From Actinernus sp. WN-2022 (lineage: Eukaryota > Cnidaria > Anthozoa > Actiniaria > Actinernidae), in assembly GCA_030867875.1 (NCBI GenBank), contig JAOWCC010001501.1:18257524-18321523 (forward strand): a DNA stretch of 64,000 bases. The letters are read 5' to 3'. The notes under the pieces are model-generated. The model did not search any database. It was not told the origin of the DNA and saw nothing but the letters and a program-made list of their open reading frames with translations. This document shows, piece after piece, positions 32,856 to 44,030 of this stretch (its first letter is position 1; the number at the start of each line of letters is the position of its first letter). The translations under genes and the position numbers were made by a program.

Positions 32856-35800
32856 CCAAACCCGGCTTACTTTGACTACAAACAATAGATTATGCACTTC
32901 CAGCCTCGTCTGCCAATCCCGGCTCAATCCCGGTTTCTGGGAAAATACCGGCCAACCATGTGCAATTAATTATAGTGGGCGAGGGTTTCCCAAATTAAAG
33001 GTGGTTATTCTCCTGCGACGCCTGGCCTCTGCGTAATAAAAGGCCAATTCCTATCGGGTGAACGCAAACACAGCTGAGAACGAAAACAAATCACGCCCTT
33101 CGCCCTACTTTTCTACTCGGCCGTAACTAAGGAAGCCAGTTCACCAACATGACAAAGTTAATTTTTTGACGGCAAAGAACATTCACACACTCGATTACTG
33201 AAACAGGTAAATAATTGAAATTTATTTATTTTTCTATTACGTCACATTACTATATCACATCAAACACTTTTCCCAAAGCCGTATCAAACTGGCTGGCCCG
33301 CGTCACACCCTATCAAGGAATTTGAACAAGCTTACAGTTCAAGACAGCCAGGTAAATACGACTAGGGGAAAACAGTTTGCCTCTACACCTAATTACTCAT
33401 ATTTTTATACTTTATCAACAAACCCTAAAATGTAACACTGTTACATTCTTTGGGCGGATTGCCAAGAAACCTTTAAAACCTTTAACAGCCATAATATTGT
33501 TCCAATTATCCAAAATACCATATTTTTCTCTGTTAATGTTTTCTTTCTTGAAAGCATCCACATTGCAGCATTCAAGATTCCAAGAATGAGAATCTAAAAT
33601 CTCGCCAAAGAAACAAGCAATGTTACCACACTACGTGAACGAAAAAGGGTGCCAAAATGAATATAACCCAATATACTTATGATTAAACTTATCTTTCCCG
33701 AGTACTGGGGTTTGTACACTGTCAATGTTAATTGTATTGCTGTTTCCAAGCACGTGTCACTGCACAGTTCCGAGTATACACTGCATTGACTTCATTAGGT
33801 AAACTGGTTGTTTTTATTCCCTATGTTGGAGCGGTCAGGTTCATCTGAATTTCTAACGGAACCTGAAACAACATAGGGACTAATTAAAGTTAGGACCCAG
33901 TTAAACCACATATCAAATACTCGTTTCGGATTCAAGAATTACCGCTGAATACGATGACAACAGTGGTCGAGATCACATAATCCTCTCCGCTCAGCCATTT
34001 TCTTATGATTATCTAATTCTCGTTTTTGACACTTCTTTATTCATCAAATCACTTTGATAGAGTATTTTTTCCCCAGATTTTCCTGCAGAACGAGTAACTC
34101 GGTTTTGCTTGGAGAACTGACGTCATCAATACATTGCGCAATACACTTTCAAAATATTCCTACACGCTTGCATTGCGATTTCAGTTTTCAGTAGTCCAAA
34201 TATCATTTGAGATCATAAGTGTTTTGTACTCGGGTATCCCTTCAAGCAATTATTGGACGAGGCTGAACAAAATGATGAATTGTCTGTGGCGAGTTACCAG
34301 TTATTTATGACGACGAAGGCAGGGGCACATAACTGGTAGCGAGACAGAATAATTTATTCATCATATTTTGCTCAGGCTAGTCTAAAATGGTTTTATTATT
34401 CATTCATTGGGCACCAAAATGCTCGCAAATTCCTCCTCTGAACCGCTCTGAGAACCGAGCAAGTGAGAGTTCAAGTTCGATTCCGGGGTGAAAGAAATTC
34501 CGTTTCTTTCCAGGAGATGCGTCAGGGAATATGTCGAGGGGAATTTACATTAAAATGCAAGGGAATATGTGTTAAGCACTGATAATATGCAAGGGAGTAT
34601 ATAGAACAATGAAATGAGGGGCTATGGGATATATTGATCTAAGTAGAACAGAGGAAACAGAACCAAAGTAACAATAACTATTGTTGTAGTTTGAACTTCT
34701 GCATCTTCTGCCTGGTATTTGTGATTATTATTCAGTTCCTAAGTATCCCGAATTTTGATTGGTTGATTCACCTGCAGATAATTGCGTGCAGATATTGTTG
34801 TGAGCACGCGCAGTGCTGTTCAACAACAAATCCCAACATGGCTTCTTGGTTTCTAGTCCTCTCCTATCCACTACAAGCTACGTTGGGTTGAAAGAATAGA
34901 GACAAAAAATAAACAATACGAAGCCTTGTGAACAGTAATTTCATAATTTATGATGAGAGATATTGTTATTGCATAGCAAGAGAAAATAAGCATATGTCGA
35001 ACTTCCGCTTGGGAGTATGGATTTATTCACTTCAAGTTCCACAATCCATACCCCCTCACTCCACAGAGTTGTAAATAATCCACCTTTCCGCTGGGATTTA
35101 CGAATATTTAACATCAGAATTAAACCGATGTTGAGTAAATGTGTATGTAATCATCACACTAGCTGTAATTCTTGAATGTGAAACTGAACTATTGGAATTT
35201 AGTTTCCGTATTTTTACTGGTTCATATGTAGACGAAATTACCCAGCATGAGTTGCTACAATCAATCTATCAAAGTCTGAAAACGAAAATGATAAAAATAG
35301 TTGTTTTGTGATTGACCTGATCAACTCGGAAACTACATGTGCTAGTCTTATGAGAACTGAAGGAGTTCATGCAATAAGTGATCAGATACCAAATTCTCCC
35401 TAAGAAAACAAGGAACATAAAGGAGAATTTGATCATTAGTCACTGCTGTTGCACCAACCCTTTCAATTGTTTTAACTGGTGCTGTTACACAGCCCATCAG
35501 CAATGCTCACAAAAAACCACTGTGCTAAAAATTGCCATCAGACATTAGAATCACATAAAACTTGCTGTAGTATTATTAATACTATTAATATCTTACAATC
35601 AAGCCAGGGTAATGGTTCAATGTACCAACTGGTCGCAGATGACGCTTGTACATTATTATGGAGTATAAAACTAAATCAGAGTTCTATTTCATTGTTTTCT
35701 GGAGATCACTGTTGATTAATTGGTACCTGAAACAGAACAACAATGATTGTAGTTAACAACAATAATTTTGGAGATTAAATTATCTTCACATTCTTTAAAA

Positions 35801-35865
35801 CAAAACTGCAAAAATAACACGCTGAGATAGAAGAGAAATGTTAATCTCTTGGTATGCTTTGCAAA
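32856..35865. other. Long non-coding stretch
   Basis: AT-rich. No convincing exon, RNA gene or bounded element. Short inverted phrases exist (for example 34260-34380 and 34690-35110), but I could not define borders. Confidence 0.4.
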
Positions 35866-36820
35866 CGTTTTTGATAGAGGATGGCAAAGATTAAAGTGGA
35901 TTACAAAAGATTATTTTAGAGACTTGATTTCGGTTACAGTGAACTGATTTCAAGTTGCTATGGTATTGCAGTTAAAATAGTCACAGGGTTTCATAACTAG
36001 TCGTAAAATGTAACTAACTTTTTAAATATCGAGCCCTACTATTCCACATGTACATAAATGAATAGTTCAAGAATATTTTCTTAAAGGAGAACTAAACCCT
36101 AAATCGATCCGATGACTATACAAACTTTATTTCTTTGTGGTGCACGTCTAAAAAGAGGAAATACGTTTTGAAGGTCGTTGGTCTAAGAGGTATATATTTC
36201 CAATATGCTAACGAAATGATGCCAAACCAGGAATGTACTGTCATTATTTTCTTTCTCCTTGCAAGTGAAAAAAACTTCAGATAGACAAAATATTTGGTAA
36301 AATCACTGATACGACAAAGTACAAACTAAATAACAGATCTTTATGACATCATTCATCTCTGCCAGCATCTTTTTGTATAATTAAAGTAATGTCTGGTTTG
36401 ACATGCATTAACATAATATTGGAAATAATTTATAAAGCTCTATGACTCATAGATGCAACACTTAAATCAATAAATGTTTTACTACTCAACTATTCACATG
36501 TAGAATCAATATTAATGATAAAAATGGGCTTTTAGGTACTGTCAACTGCACAAATATATTTACAGTTTGTTAGTCATTTTTGAATACTTGCTTTGATTTC
36601 AAACATCCCACATGTGCACAAGGTTCATCAGTTCATATGAACATCGCTGAAAATAATAGCATCCCACTCGGACAGCTAAGATAAAGGTGTCTCACAGTGA
36701 CACAACACCTTTAACTACAAAGATTAGCAGAGTATGCTTTTCAGGTTTAGTGGAGAAAATATGAGACGATTTTGTGAAGGATTGCAAAGATTTGAGTGGA
36801 TAAAAATACTGCTTTAAAAA
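35866..36820. repeat. Rearranged second copy of the 18.2 kb repeat
   Basis: GATAGAGGATGGCAAAGATT at 35874 and AGATTAGCAGAGTATGCTTT at 36722 correspond to the two halves found at 18265-18440, here separated by about 800 bp of AT-rich sequence. Confidence 0.45.
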
Positions 36821-36911
36821 GGGGCTGTGTCATGGCGAGAGGTCTTTATACTCACTGTCCGGCACGGACACAGTTATTATCAGTGATTTTCATACGAACT
36901 AATGAACCTTG

Positions 36912-37165
36912 AGTAGTGAGAAAGGAGCACAGTTAGTTCAGTGGTTAAGTACCAGTCTGTCATGTGGGAGGTCGAGGGTTCAAGCCCCAGCTGGGCCAAC
37001 TGAATAGAAGGTGTTGTCTTTACATAATCCAATAGTAAATGGTTAGGCCTTCACGTCTTCTCAGATAAGGACGTAGAATCGTAGGACTAAGTCACAGAGG
37101 GCCACGTGGAAGATTACTGAACTACATGTTAGCAGTAAACATGTTACTTTGGTCTCAAATTTTAG
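36912..37165 (+). mobile_element. tRNA-derived SINE
   Basis: A-box-like TTAGTTCAGTGG (36932) and B-box GGTTCAAGCCC (36977) are spaced as in a tRNA, with an anticodon-loop-like CTGTCAT between, closest to tRNA-Asp. The body that follows (GGACGTAGAATCGTAGGACT) is unrelated to tRNA. The acceptor stem does not pair, so it is not a functional tRNA. Confidence 0.65.
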
Positions 37166-37648
37166 TCACTAAAAACAGAATCCAGCGGCCTTGCAGCAAA
37201 AAGCTGCTCTGCAATATAGTTTAGTAAGAGACTGCTTTAAACTAGCATCTGAGCAAAGCTTTGTGTCACTTATAATTGATTAAAGGGAAATAAAAATCGT
37301 AAAATGTCAATGAGGCATAACATACAGGACTGTTGGAAATTTTATTCATTTATTTAGGCGAAAACTAGTCACCAAATTTGCAACTGGTGTAAAAGTTTTA
37401 GTTGCAAGTGATACTTATTTGGTTACATTTTCAAGCCCTGACAAGATATATACATAAAAAACAATAGCCTTATAGGTACTTTAAATATACAATCAACTTT
37501 TTGGTCAAAATAATGCCAAACAGGTAACAGAAAGATAAAAACAATTGGAAACCATTTCAATATTGGATACATGTACATTTTGTCTTGCTCAGCTATCGTC
37601 GTTTGCATCTACATGTAAGTGTGAACAAGTGAGACGAAAACATGTTCT
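37166..37648. other. AT-rich spacer
   Basis: Nothing recognised. Confidence 0.4.
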
Positions 37649-37970
37649 AATTACCCTATATCATTATGACGTCACGGCTTGTTTATGAGGGGGACAGAAT
37701 CGACATGAACAATACAATTTTGAACAAAATCTGTTCTGCTGAGGAAAATTTAACTTCGAATTGTCTGGTTTCCAGATATCAGCTGTATCAATGTTTATCC
37801 CACAATATTTAACGTATTTGGTGGCTGTTACCGCTATTCTACGTTCTTCAAAATGCATTTGATAGCGATTTCCTTTGTGTTGTTGCTGTTTTGTCCCCCT
37901 CCCACGACCATGATCCTTAGCGTTTAAACAAGATTGTTTTGATTTGACGTCATAATGATATAGGGCAATT
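37649..37970. repeat. 322-bp inverted-repeat element
   Basis: AATTACCCTATATCATTATG at the left, with GACGTCA following, is mirrored at the right with one change. Non-coding MITE candidate. Confidence 0.6.
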
Positions 37971-38486
37971 GGTATCAAATGTAACGTCAGTTGTCAAACT
38001 TTCTATGTTTGAAGGCATGCTATATGAAATTTTGCACCCAAAATACCAAAGTTATGCTCTAGTTGTGAGGATATTTACAATAAACAAATATTGAATAACT
38101 TCAACCTGGTGTTCTTTTATTTCAGAACTTCAGGAATTAAGTGGTAAGAGGTGGTTGGAGAATTATCAATACGGGAAGAGATGCAAACGACGGTACCCAT
38201 AGTAAGGATGCAAGGGGCTGATCGATGTCACTAAAATATAGTAACAGCTCAAGACCTAAAGCTGTGAACCAACATGCTCATTCCCTGGAAGAGCTACATG
38301 TACTGCTACTGGGGGTTTGTATCTTGTAAGTTCCCAGTAAACTTTCCCTATTATGGCCTGGGCCATTATAGTGCCTATAAGCTGAATTTGTTTATTAAAA
38401 TCGATTCTACGTCAAGTAAATAGGTGAATAGTAAAATATTCCAATCTGAGTGTCGCATCCATGAGTTAGAGGTTTCTATTTCCAAC

Positions 38487-39368
38487 ATGGTAATGATGCA
38501 GGAGATGGTAATGATGCAGGAGATGGTAATGATGCAGGAGATGGTAATGATGCAGGAGATGGTAATGATGCAGGAGATGGTAATGATGCAGGAGATGGTA
38601 ATGATGCAGGAGATGGTAATGATGCAGGAGATGGTAATGATGCAGGAGATGGTAATGATGCAGGAGATGGTAATGATGCAGGAGATGGTAATGATGCAGG
38701 AGATGGTAATGATGCAGGAGATGGTAATGATGCAGGAGATGGTAATGATGCAGGAGATGGTAATGATGCAGGAGATGGTAATGATGCAGGAGATGGTAAT
38801 GATGCAGGAGATGGTAATGATGCAGGAGATGGTAATGATGCAGGAGATGGTAATGATGCAGGAGATGGTAATGATGCAGGAGATGGTAATGATGCAGGAC
38901 ATGGTAATGATGCAGGACATGGTAATGATGCAGGACATGGTAATGATGCAGGACATGGTAATGATGCAGGAGATGGTAATGATGCAGGACATGGTAATGA
39001 TGCAGGAGATGGTAATGATGCAGGAGATGGTAATGATGCAGGAGATGGTAATGATGCAGGAGATGGTAATGATGCAGGAGATGGTAATGATGCAGGAGAT
39101 GGTAATGATGCAGGACATGGTAATGATGCAGGACATGGTAATGATGCAGGAGATGGTAATGATGCAGGAGATGGTAATGATGCAGGACATGGTAATGATG
39201 CAGGAGATGGTAATGATGCAGGAGATGGTAATGATGCAGGAGATGGTAATGATGCAGGACATGGTAATGATGCAGGAGATGGTAATGATGCAGGAGATGG
39301 TAATGATGCAGGAGATGGTAATGATGCAGGAGATGGTAATGATGCAGGAGATGGTAATGATGCAGGAG
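38487..39368. repeat. 18-bp minisatellite, 49 units
   Basis: The unit ATGGTAATGATGCAGGAG is repeated 49 times without length change (38487 to 39368). The only frequent variant is G to C at the last base (GAG to GAC), confined to the second half. Because 18 is a multiple of three, long ORFs open in several frames on both strands; none has flanking coding evidence. Confidence 0.97.
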
Positions 39369-40237
39369 GCCAACAAAAGGTAATTTCTTTCTCCTTGTGA
39401 ATGAAACTATTTCGGATTTATACAAAATATTTGGTAAAATCACCAAAGTGAAGCCCAAATATGACATTTACATGTATAAATAAAAGAATATTATGGACCA
39501 TACAGAATATCATAACCGAGGAAAGGTTAGCATATTTATGTTGTTTTATTCCAATGTAGTCACAAGATGGCGTGATTTTATGTTTTTGGAGTGCTACATT
39601 GGTGAATATTCATGAGGAGCACAAATTAATTTGCCCAAAGAAACTTTATAGCAATTGAAAGACCTATTCTTCATAGTTAATATCCATGATCTTATGGAAT
39701 TCGGAGTTGTGGCAAATGGTTAAAATCACAAACCTTTTCGACCTACCAATTGTCATAACAAAACAGGGTACTTTGCTCTCGACTTCCCTCAAAGTCTTAA
39801 AATAATCAAAGGTTTATGTAATTCCTCTAAGTGAAAAAGAAAGAGCTATGGAATAAGCTGGTACAATGTAGTATTACAACAATTCTTGGTTCTGAGCAAA
39901 CACGGCCGATTTTCAACCCTGTCTGGCCTGCCTGAATCATCTGGAGCTCATCATTTTTCTCGAAAATAAATATTTCACGAAACAAACTACATGTACACAG
40001 CGTTTGTATTCTGACTAAGGACTACCTACATATTGTATAATTATGCAAAAGTGGAGCGAATTCATTTTTTTTTACTTTTGCCGCACTGTTTGATTTTTGT
40101 AGACATTCGCTCTTTAAGCCTCTCACTGTGATACACCACTTTTAAATCCACTCAACCTGCACCTTTCTCAACCCTTTGCTTTCAGTTTTCAATCAATTAC
40201 ATTTGTATTTACATTGTACCTGGTCAAAGGATTCCCT
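39369..40237. other. Spacer downstream of the ERM gene
   Basis: Contains the ERM 3' UTR by position, but no convincing polyadenylation signal close to the stop was found. Otherwise AT-rich. Confidence 0.4.
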
Positions 40238-40402
40238 TCACAAGGACTCAAACTGGTCAATTCTCTGCTTGGTATTGCCTTGTCTTATCTGCTTCAGTGT
40301 TTTGTATTTGTCCTTTCCTAGTTTGACATTTTCTAAATGAAGCAAGTCCAATTTTAACACCTTAGTGCTATCCTTGTGGGCTTCCAGCTCATCGGCCAAA
40401 GC
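40238..40402 (-). CDS. MSN: Ezrin/radixin/moesin family protein, last exon (C-ERMAD, F-actin-binding tail)
   Basis: This exon encodes the C-terminal domain of an ERM protein, which ties cortical actin to membrane proteins. Translation of the minus strand from 40402 gives [26 protein letters not shown] and [18 protein letters not shown], ending FESL and a TGA at 40238-40240. The [20 protein letters not shown] block is nearly invariant in ERM proteins. Its threonine is the regulatory site whose phosphorylation opens the molecule (Thr558 in moesin); it is present. Merlin, the tumour-suppressor relative, lacks this actin-binding end, so ERM is preferred. The acceptor is TATCACCAG at 40403. The phase is 0, matching the previous exon at 43297. 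MSN is a family symbol, since invertebrates usually have one ERM gene for the three vertebrate ones. Confidence 0.93.
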   Translation of the reverse strand, partial: ALADELEAHKDSTKVLKLDLLHLENVKLGKDKYKTLKQIRQGNTKQRIDQFESL

Positions 40403-40654
40403 CTGGTGATAAAGATATGGTTCTGTTAGAAAAAAAGCGAAAACAATGTGCTAACTTTGTCACAAGTCAACGATAATAAGTGCAACTGTGTACTTAACTA
40501 CCTCCCTGACACATGTTGAGCAACAAACAGCCAACCAAACGAAAATTAGTGCTGAAATGTAGCTACATGTACCGATGTATGTTTTTAATGTGGCTAAATG
40601 TAATTTAGGCAATGTTAAACTTGAGATAAAGCTGGCCAGCAGTCTCCCACCTAA

Positions 40655-41030
40655 CTGCCTCACTGGTTAGCTCAGTTGGTAGAGCATGGTCTAGAGTGTG
40701 GGAGGCCGGGGGTTCAAATCCCAGCCGCGTCCTTAGGCAGGGACGTTTATAAGCTGTTGGCCTTGTCTCTTTCTAATCAGTATTTGAAGGGGACGCGAAA
40801 GAACTACTTGAAAAAGAGCAGGGGATTGTCACCCGGTACAGCAGCCTGGCCATTGCACCAACCACACACTCAACATTGTAAACTACATGGCAGCTATTAG
40901 CGCCGTAAAGCAGTCCTAAATAATTCACTGACGGGGATATGTCAATAATATTTTTTTATGTAAAGCGCCATGAGACTGTGGTGATATGGCGCTATATAAA
41001 TATGGCCATTATTATTATTATATATTATAT
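40655..41030 (+). mobile_element. tRNA-derived SINE with LINE-like tail
   Basis: A box TTAGCTCAGTTGG (40667) and a perfect B box GGTTCAAATCC (40711) head a body of about 230 bp and a tail, GCGCCATGAGACT then GGCGCTATATAAATA. The tail resembles the 3' end of the LINE at 15913 (GCGCTATATAAATG), which suggests that this type of LINE mobilises it. Located in the last ERM intron, antisense to the gene. Confidence 0.82.
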
Positions 41031-41343
41031 TAACATTACGGTTCTGGGGGGGGGGGGGGGGGGGGGGACGGGGCTGGGATTTAACAGGGCCTCCATGTGC
41101 TTGTTGTGCAATTCATAGTTTCTGCTAATCTTTTTAGATCACCGAGTGCTTGCTCTAGCATGTGGCTCCTCTCTCTTATGGTAAATATTCCACGGAATCA
41201 TCAGTGACAGGTGTCAAGCGGTGGACTGTTGCAGGGTTGTCATGGTTACTTCCTTCATGTGCTTGGACTGGCATGTATACCTTCAAAGCACCTAACACCA
41301 TCTATTAATATATTGGTGACGAGATTAACACCAAACCAATATT

Positions 41344-43140
41344 AACAAGAGCCCATCTGGGCTTTCACTCGGGCCACATGAGATTGAAGATGTAATACAC
41401 TTTCATTTGAAATCCTCTTAGTAATAACCAAAGGGAAGAATTATTAGCTCAGTGAATTTAGCAGTCTTTAGTGGCCGGTAGCGCGGTGACTTTCATTCTC
41501 TGCTCCCCTAGTATATATGTAATTTAATAGTTTTGTTTTTCTCGTATGTTGACCTTTTAATTTAAACACTACTTATTCGTTTAACACACTGCATTTGAGC
41601 AGGCATATATTCATTGTTTTGAACTCGAGAATTAACCGTACTACCGTACTTCATGGTCCCTTTCTTTAGTAGTGGGTTGTCGGTCAGGTGATTGTAAACT
41701 CTCATCATTTAGCACAGAAATGTATTCTGATGAATAGGGATCGGGTTGTCATGTAAGAAAGATGGCTCTTGAACAAACTGATAAGCTTCAGTAGGTTGGG
41801 TAGTCTCGGTACACTGGAGACCTTGGTCTTTCATTGTCTTCTTTTTTGTATTCTTGATTTTTTTTTTAAAGTTTGAAAGTCGGATCTCAGCTTTATTATA
41901 TCCGCTTTCAACTCGCCATTTTCAACTTCTAGGTCAATAATACGCGATGACAGCATCTTGATTTCGGTCTTGTGTATATTATCTTGCTGCACTAATTTGT
42001 CTTCCAAATGACTGAGTTTCGTTTTGACGTGACGAGAGGAACAATTCATTACGCATATCAGTTAGGTCAGCCTCCATGTTACAAATCAAGGTCATTAAAG
42101 CAGCGAGAGAGTTCTTATTGCGGGCTAACAAATTTATCCTCGTGAATATCTAAAGAATTCCGTCTCTTCCGTTTGAATTTGACTCATGTGTATGTTGCTT
42201 TTGGAGTTTCAAGGATATGTTGATCCAAAACTACAGGCTCTTGGGGTTTTTCATTGACTTGTGAACTTGCAGGCTCTGTAATTTGTTTTGTTCTCTTAGT
42301 ATAACATAAAGTGTTGAACATGTTCATGTTCTCAAGCATGTCGCGCGTGACCTCTGTTTCTTCATTCATTAAGTTCTCTACTTTCATCTGTAATCTGGGA
42401 AACAAAATCTTTGCCCATGCCTTGGCACATAACTATTCTGTTGTTAAGTAGACATGGATGATTATAAGTAAAATCCTTCGACAGCTTGTACCGTTTCCGC
42501 TAGGTCAATATCCTCGCTGGAACGAAATAACTTTATCTCAATACTCTCTGATCCAACTTACGGTAAATTTAAATCTCTGACAGTTTTTAAGAGACTCGTA
42601 ATATTGGTCTTGAAGTGCCTTCACCCAAAATAAGATGTTCTCCTCGGATGTTTTAAATGCAGCACAGCGAGCCGATGGCTTATAGATTCCAATATCTATT
42701 TCTTTGAATTTTAGCTTTACGGATCCTGGCCCCAGTTCACTGGCTTCAGGTCGTTGTACGTGTCGTATATAAAATCACTGGCCATCTGGGTACGAAACGC
42801 GGTCCTTCGGCTCCGACAATAGCGCCAGTTGAAATATCCTGAGCCTGTTGGAAGGCTTTCGCACGAGTGAAGTTAAATGAAACATTAAACTGGCTTACAT
42901 TTGAGAGATGAGACTCCAAATTAGAGAGAAAGTTCCTCGCGGGTCTTCCAACATCTTGCTTTACTGTATTAAATTATGTAAATAAATTAACCTGGCAATT
43001 GTTGCGTGACCAGCACAGTGCAATCTGATTGGTGTGAATTTGACCTTTAACGCATGCGCAGAAATTTTGCGACACACACACAAAAAAAGAACGACTTGCA
43101 TTTTAAGACTCGGTGCTGCCACAGGCACCCCAAGTAATTA
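41344..43140 (-). mobile_element. ORF-bearing repeat unit, copy 2 (longest copy)
   Basis: About 1.8 kb, with ends AACAAGAGCCCATCTGGGCT (41344) and TGCCACAGGCACCCCAAGTA (near 43137). It matches copy 1 through both ends and the middle and adds the coiled-coil segment. Located in the last ERM intron on the gene's strand. A poly-G run precedes it at 41046-41067. Confidence 0.7.
41831..42049 (-). pseudogene. Coiled-coil ORF fragment of the repeat unit
   Basis: Encodes HLEDKLVQQDNIHK, SSRIIDLEVENGEL and IIKLRSDFQTLKKKSR, with leucine/isoleucine at heptad spacing and a basic end. Coiled coils of this type occur in the first ORF of some LINEs, but no reverse transcriptase accompanies it. Upstream on the same strand (42405-42184) is a further open segment, MKVENLMNEETEVTRDMLEN, with no recognised domain. 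I do not know the function. Confidence 0.5.
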
Positions 43141-43296
43141 TGGTACCGCATGCCACCCCAGTTTGCAGTCACGCTCACACTAATTTGAATCTATTGAACT
43201 CAGGACTGTGGTGGCAGTTAGTTTCACGACTTTGAGACTGCAGACCAGTTTTTAAAATGGCAGGATATTCTATACAAATGTACTTGGTCCAGTTAC

Positions 43297-43497
43297 CTTA
43301 AGCTGATTCTTCTTGAACTGTGCTTCCATGCGATCCTCTTCAGATCGATCTTGCACCACTGTTCCCGAAACAAGCAGACTACTTCCAGTGGTGGAGTCAT
43401 CAGTGTATTCATGCTCTAAGGGCATTTCCTGCTTTGGGGTTTGAAGCTCTTCGTACCGTCTCTTTTGATCCTCCTGCATTTGCCTGGCCTCATCAAG
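43297..43497 (-). CDS. MSN: ERM family protein, penultimate exon (linker into C-ERMAD)
   Basis: A 201-base phase-0 exon between CATACAG|CTTGATG (43497) and CTTAAG|GTAACT (43297). It continues the alpha-helical domain (LDEARQMQEDQKRRYEELQ), passes through an acidic and Ser/Thr-rich linker (LEHEYTDDSTTGSS) and ends DRSEEDRMEAQFKKNQLK. The DRSEE.R block followed by a KN.. helix is the conserved entry to the ERM C-terminal domain. The LINE 3' tail ends only about 14 bases upstream of this exon, so the intron end is largely transposon-derived. Confidence 0.9.
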
Positions 43498-43510
43498 CTG
43501 TATGAAATGG

Positions 43511-44030
43511 TCAATCAATCAATCTTTACTATTTACCCATGGAATTCCAACAGTATATCACACTGCTGTGCCCTAATAATTATATTAATTACAAAATAAA
43601 TGCTATATACGGAATCGATATACATTGATGCTAAATTTGTACTATTACAACTATAATAATATACGATAAAACTATGTAATATGATAAAATATAAAAATAT
43701 ATACAAAACTATAATAAAATTGACCTAAGTAAATTATTGACTTATCACATAAGTTAAAAAATATCACCAAGGAAGGAAACTAGAGACTTCATCTTATGCA
43801 GCGCGACTGGAAGCTCATTCCAAAGTTTTGCTCCATTATAGGAGAAGCTCTTTTTCATAAAATCAGTTTTTGGTTGAGGTAAACAAAGTCTTGTGGTAGA
43901 CTCTCTCAAATTCTAATGGGTTGAGTTTCCAACCATGGTAAATAATAGAGGTAAATTAGTTGGTATGCAATTGTTTTGAATTTTATGCATCAAAACTGTT
44001 TTTCGTTTAGCCCTCCTTTCATCTCGTCTC
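43511..44030 (-). mobile_element. LINE 3' end (CR1-like), part 1
   Basis: Minus-strand code shows SFSYNGAKLWNELPVALHK, the typical SF.Y.GA.LWN.LP end of CR1/L2/RTE-like reverse transcriptases, and the 3' end carries tandem TTGA (ATTGATTGATTG). Its 5' continuation lies 7.56 kb away at 51594, beyond an inserted element. Confidence 0.82.

Noticed and set aside
36931..36995. tRNA-Asp-like gene
   Set aside because: The internal promoter boxes are good but the acceptor stem does not pair and a SINE body follows.
38375..39467. Three overlapping ORFs of more than 300 codons on both strands (for example a MVMMQE repeat)
   Set aside because: They are products of an 18-bp minisatellite that stays open in several frames. 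No flanking coding sequence or homology supports a protein.
40661..40733. tRNA gene with perfect B box
   Set aside because: The ends do not form an acceptor stem and the sequence continues into a SINE body and LINE-like tail.
41046..41067. Poly-G and poly-C runs (also 1917, 4229, 49475, 58987) as G-quadruplex regulators
   Set aside because: They are found mostly at element borders or in spacer sequence; no position relative to a promoter supports a regulatory role.
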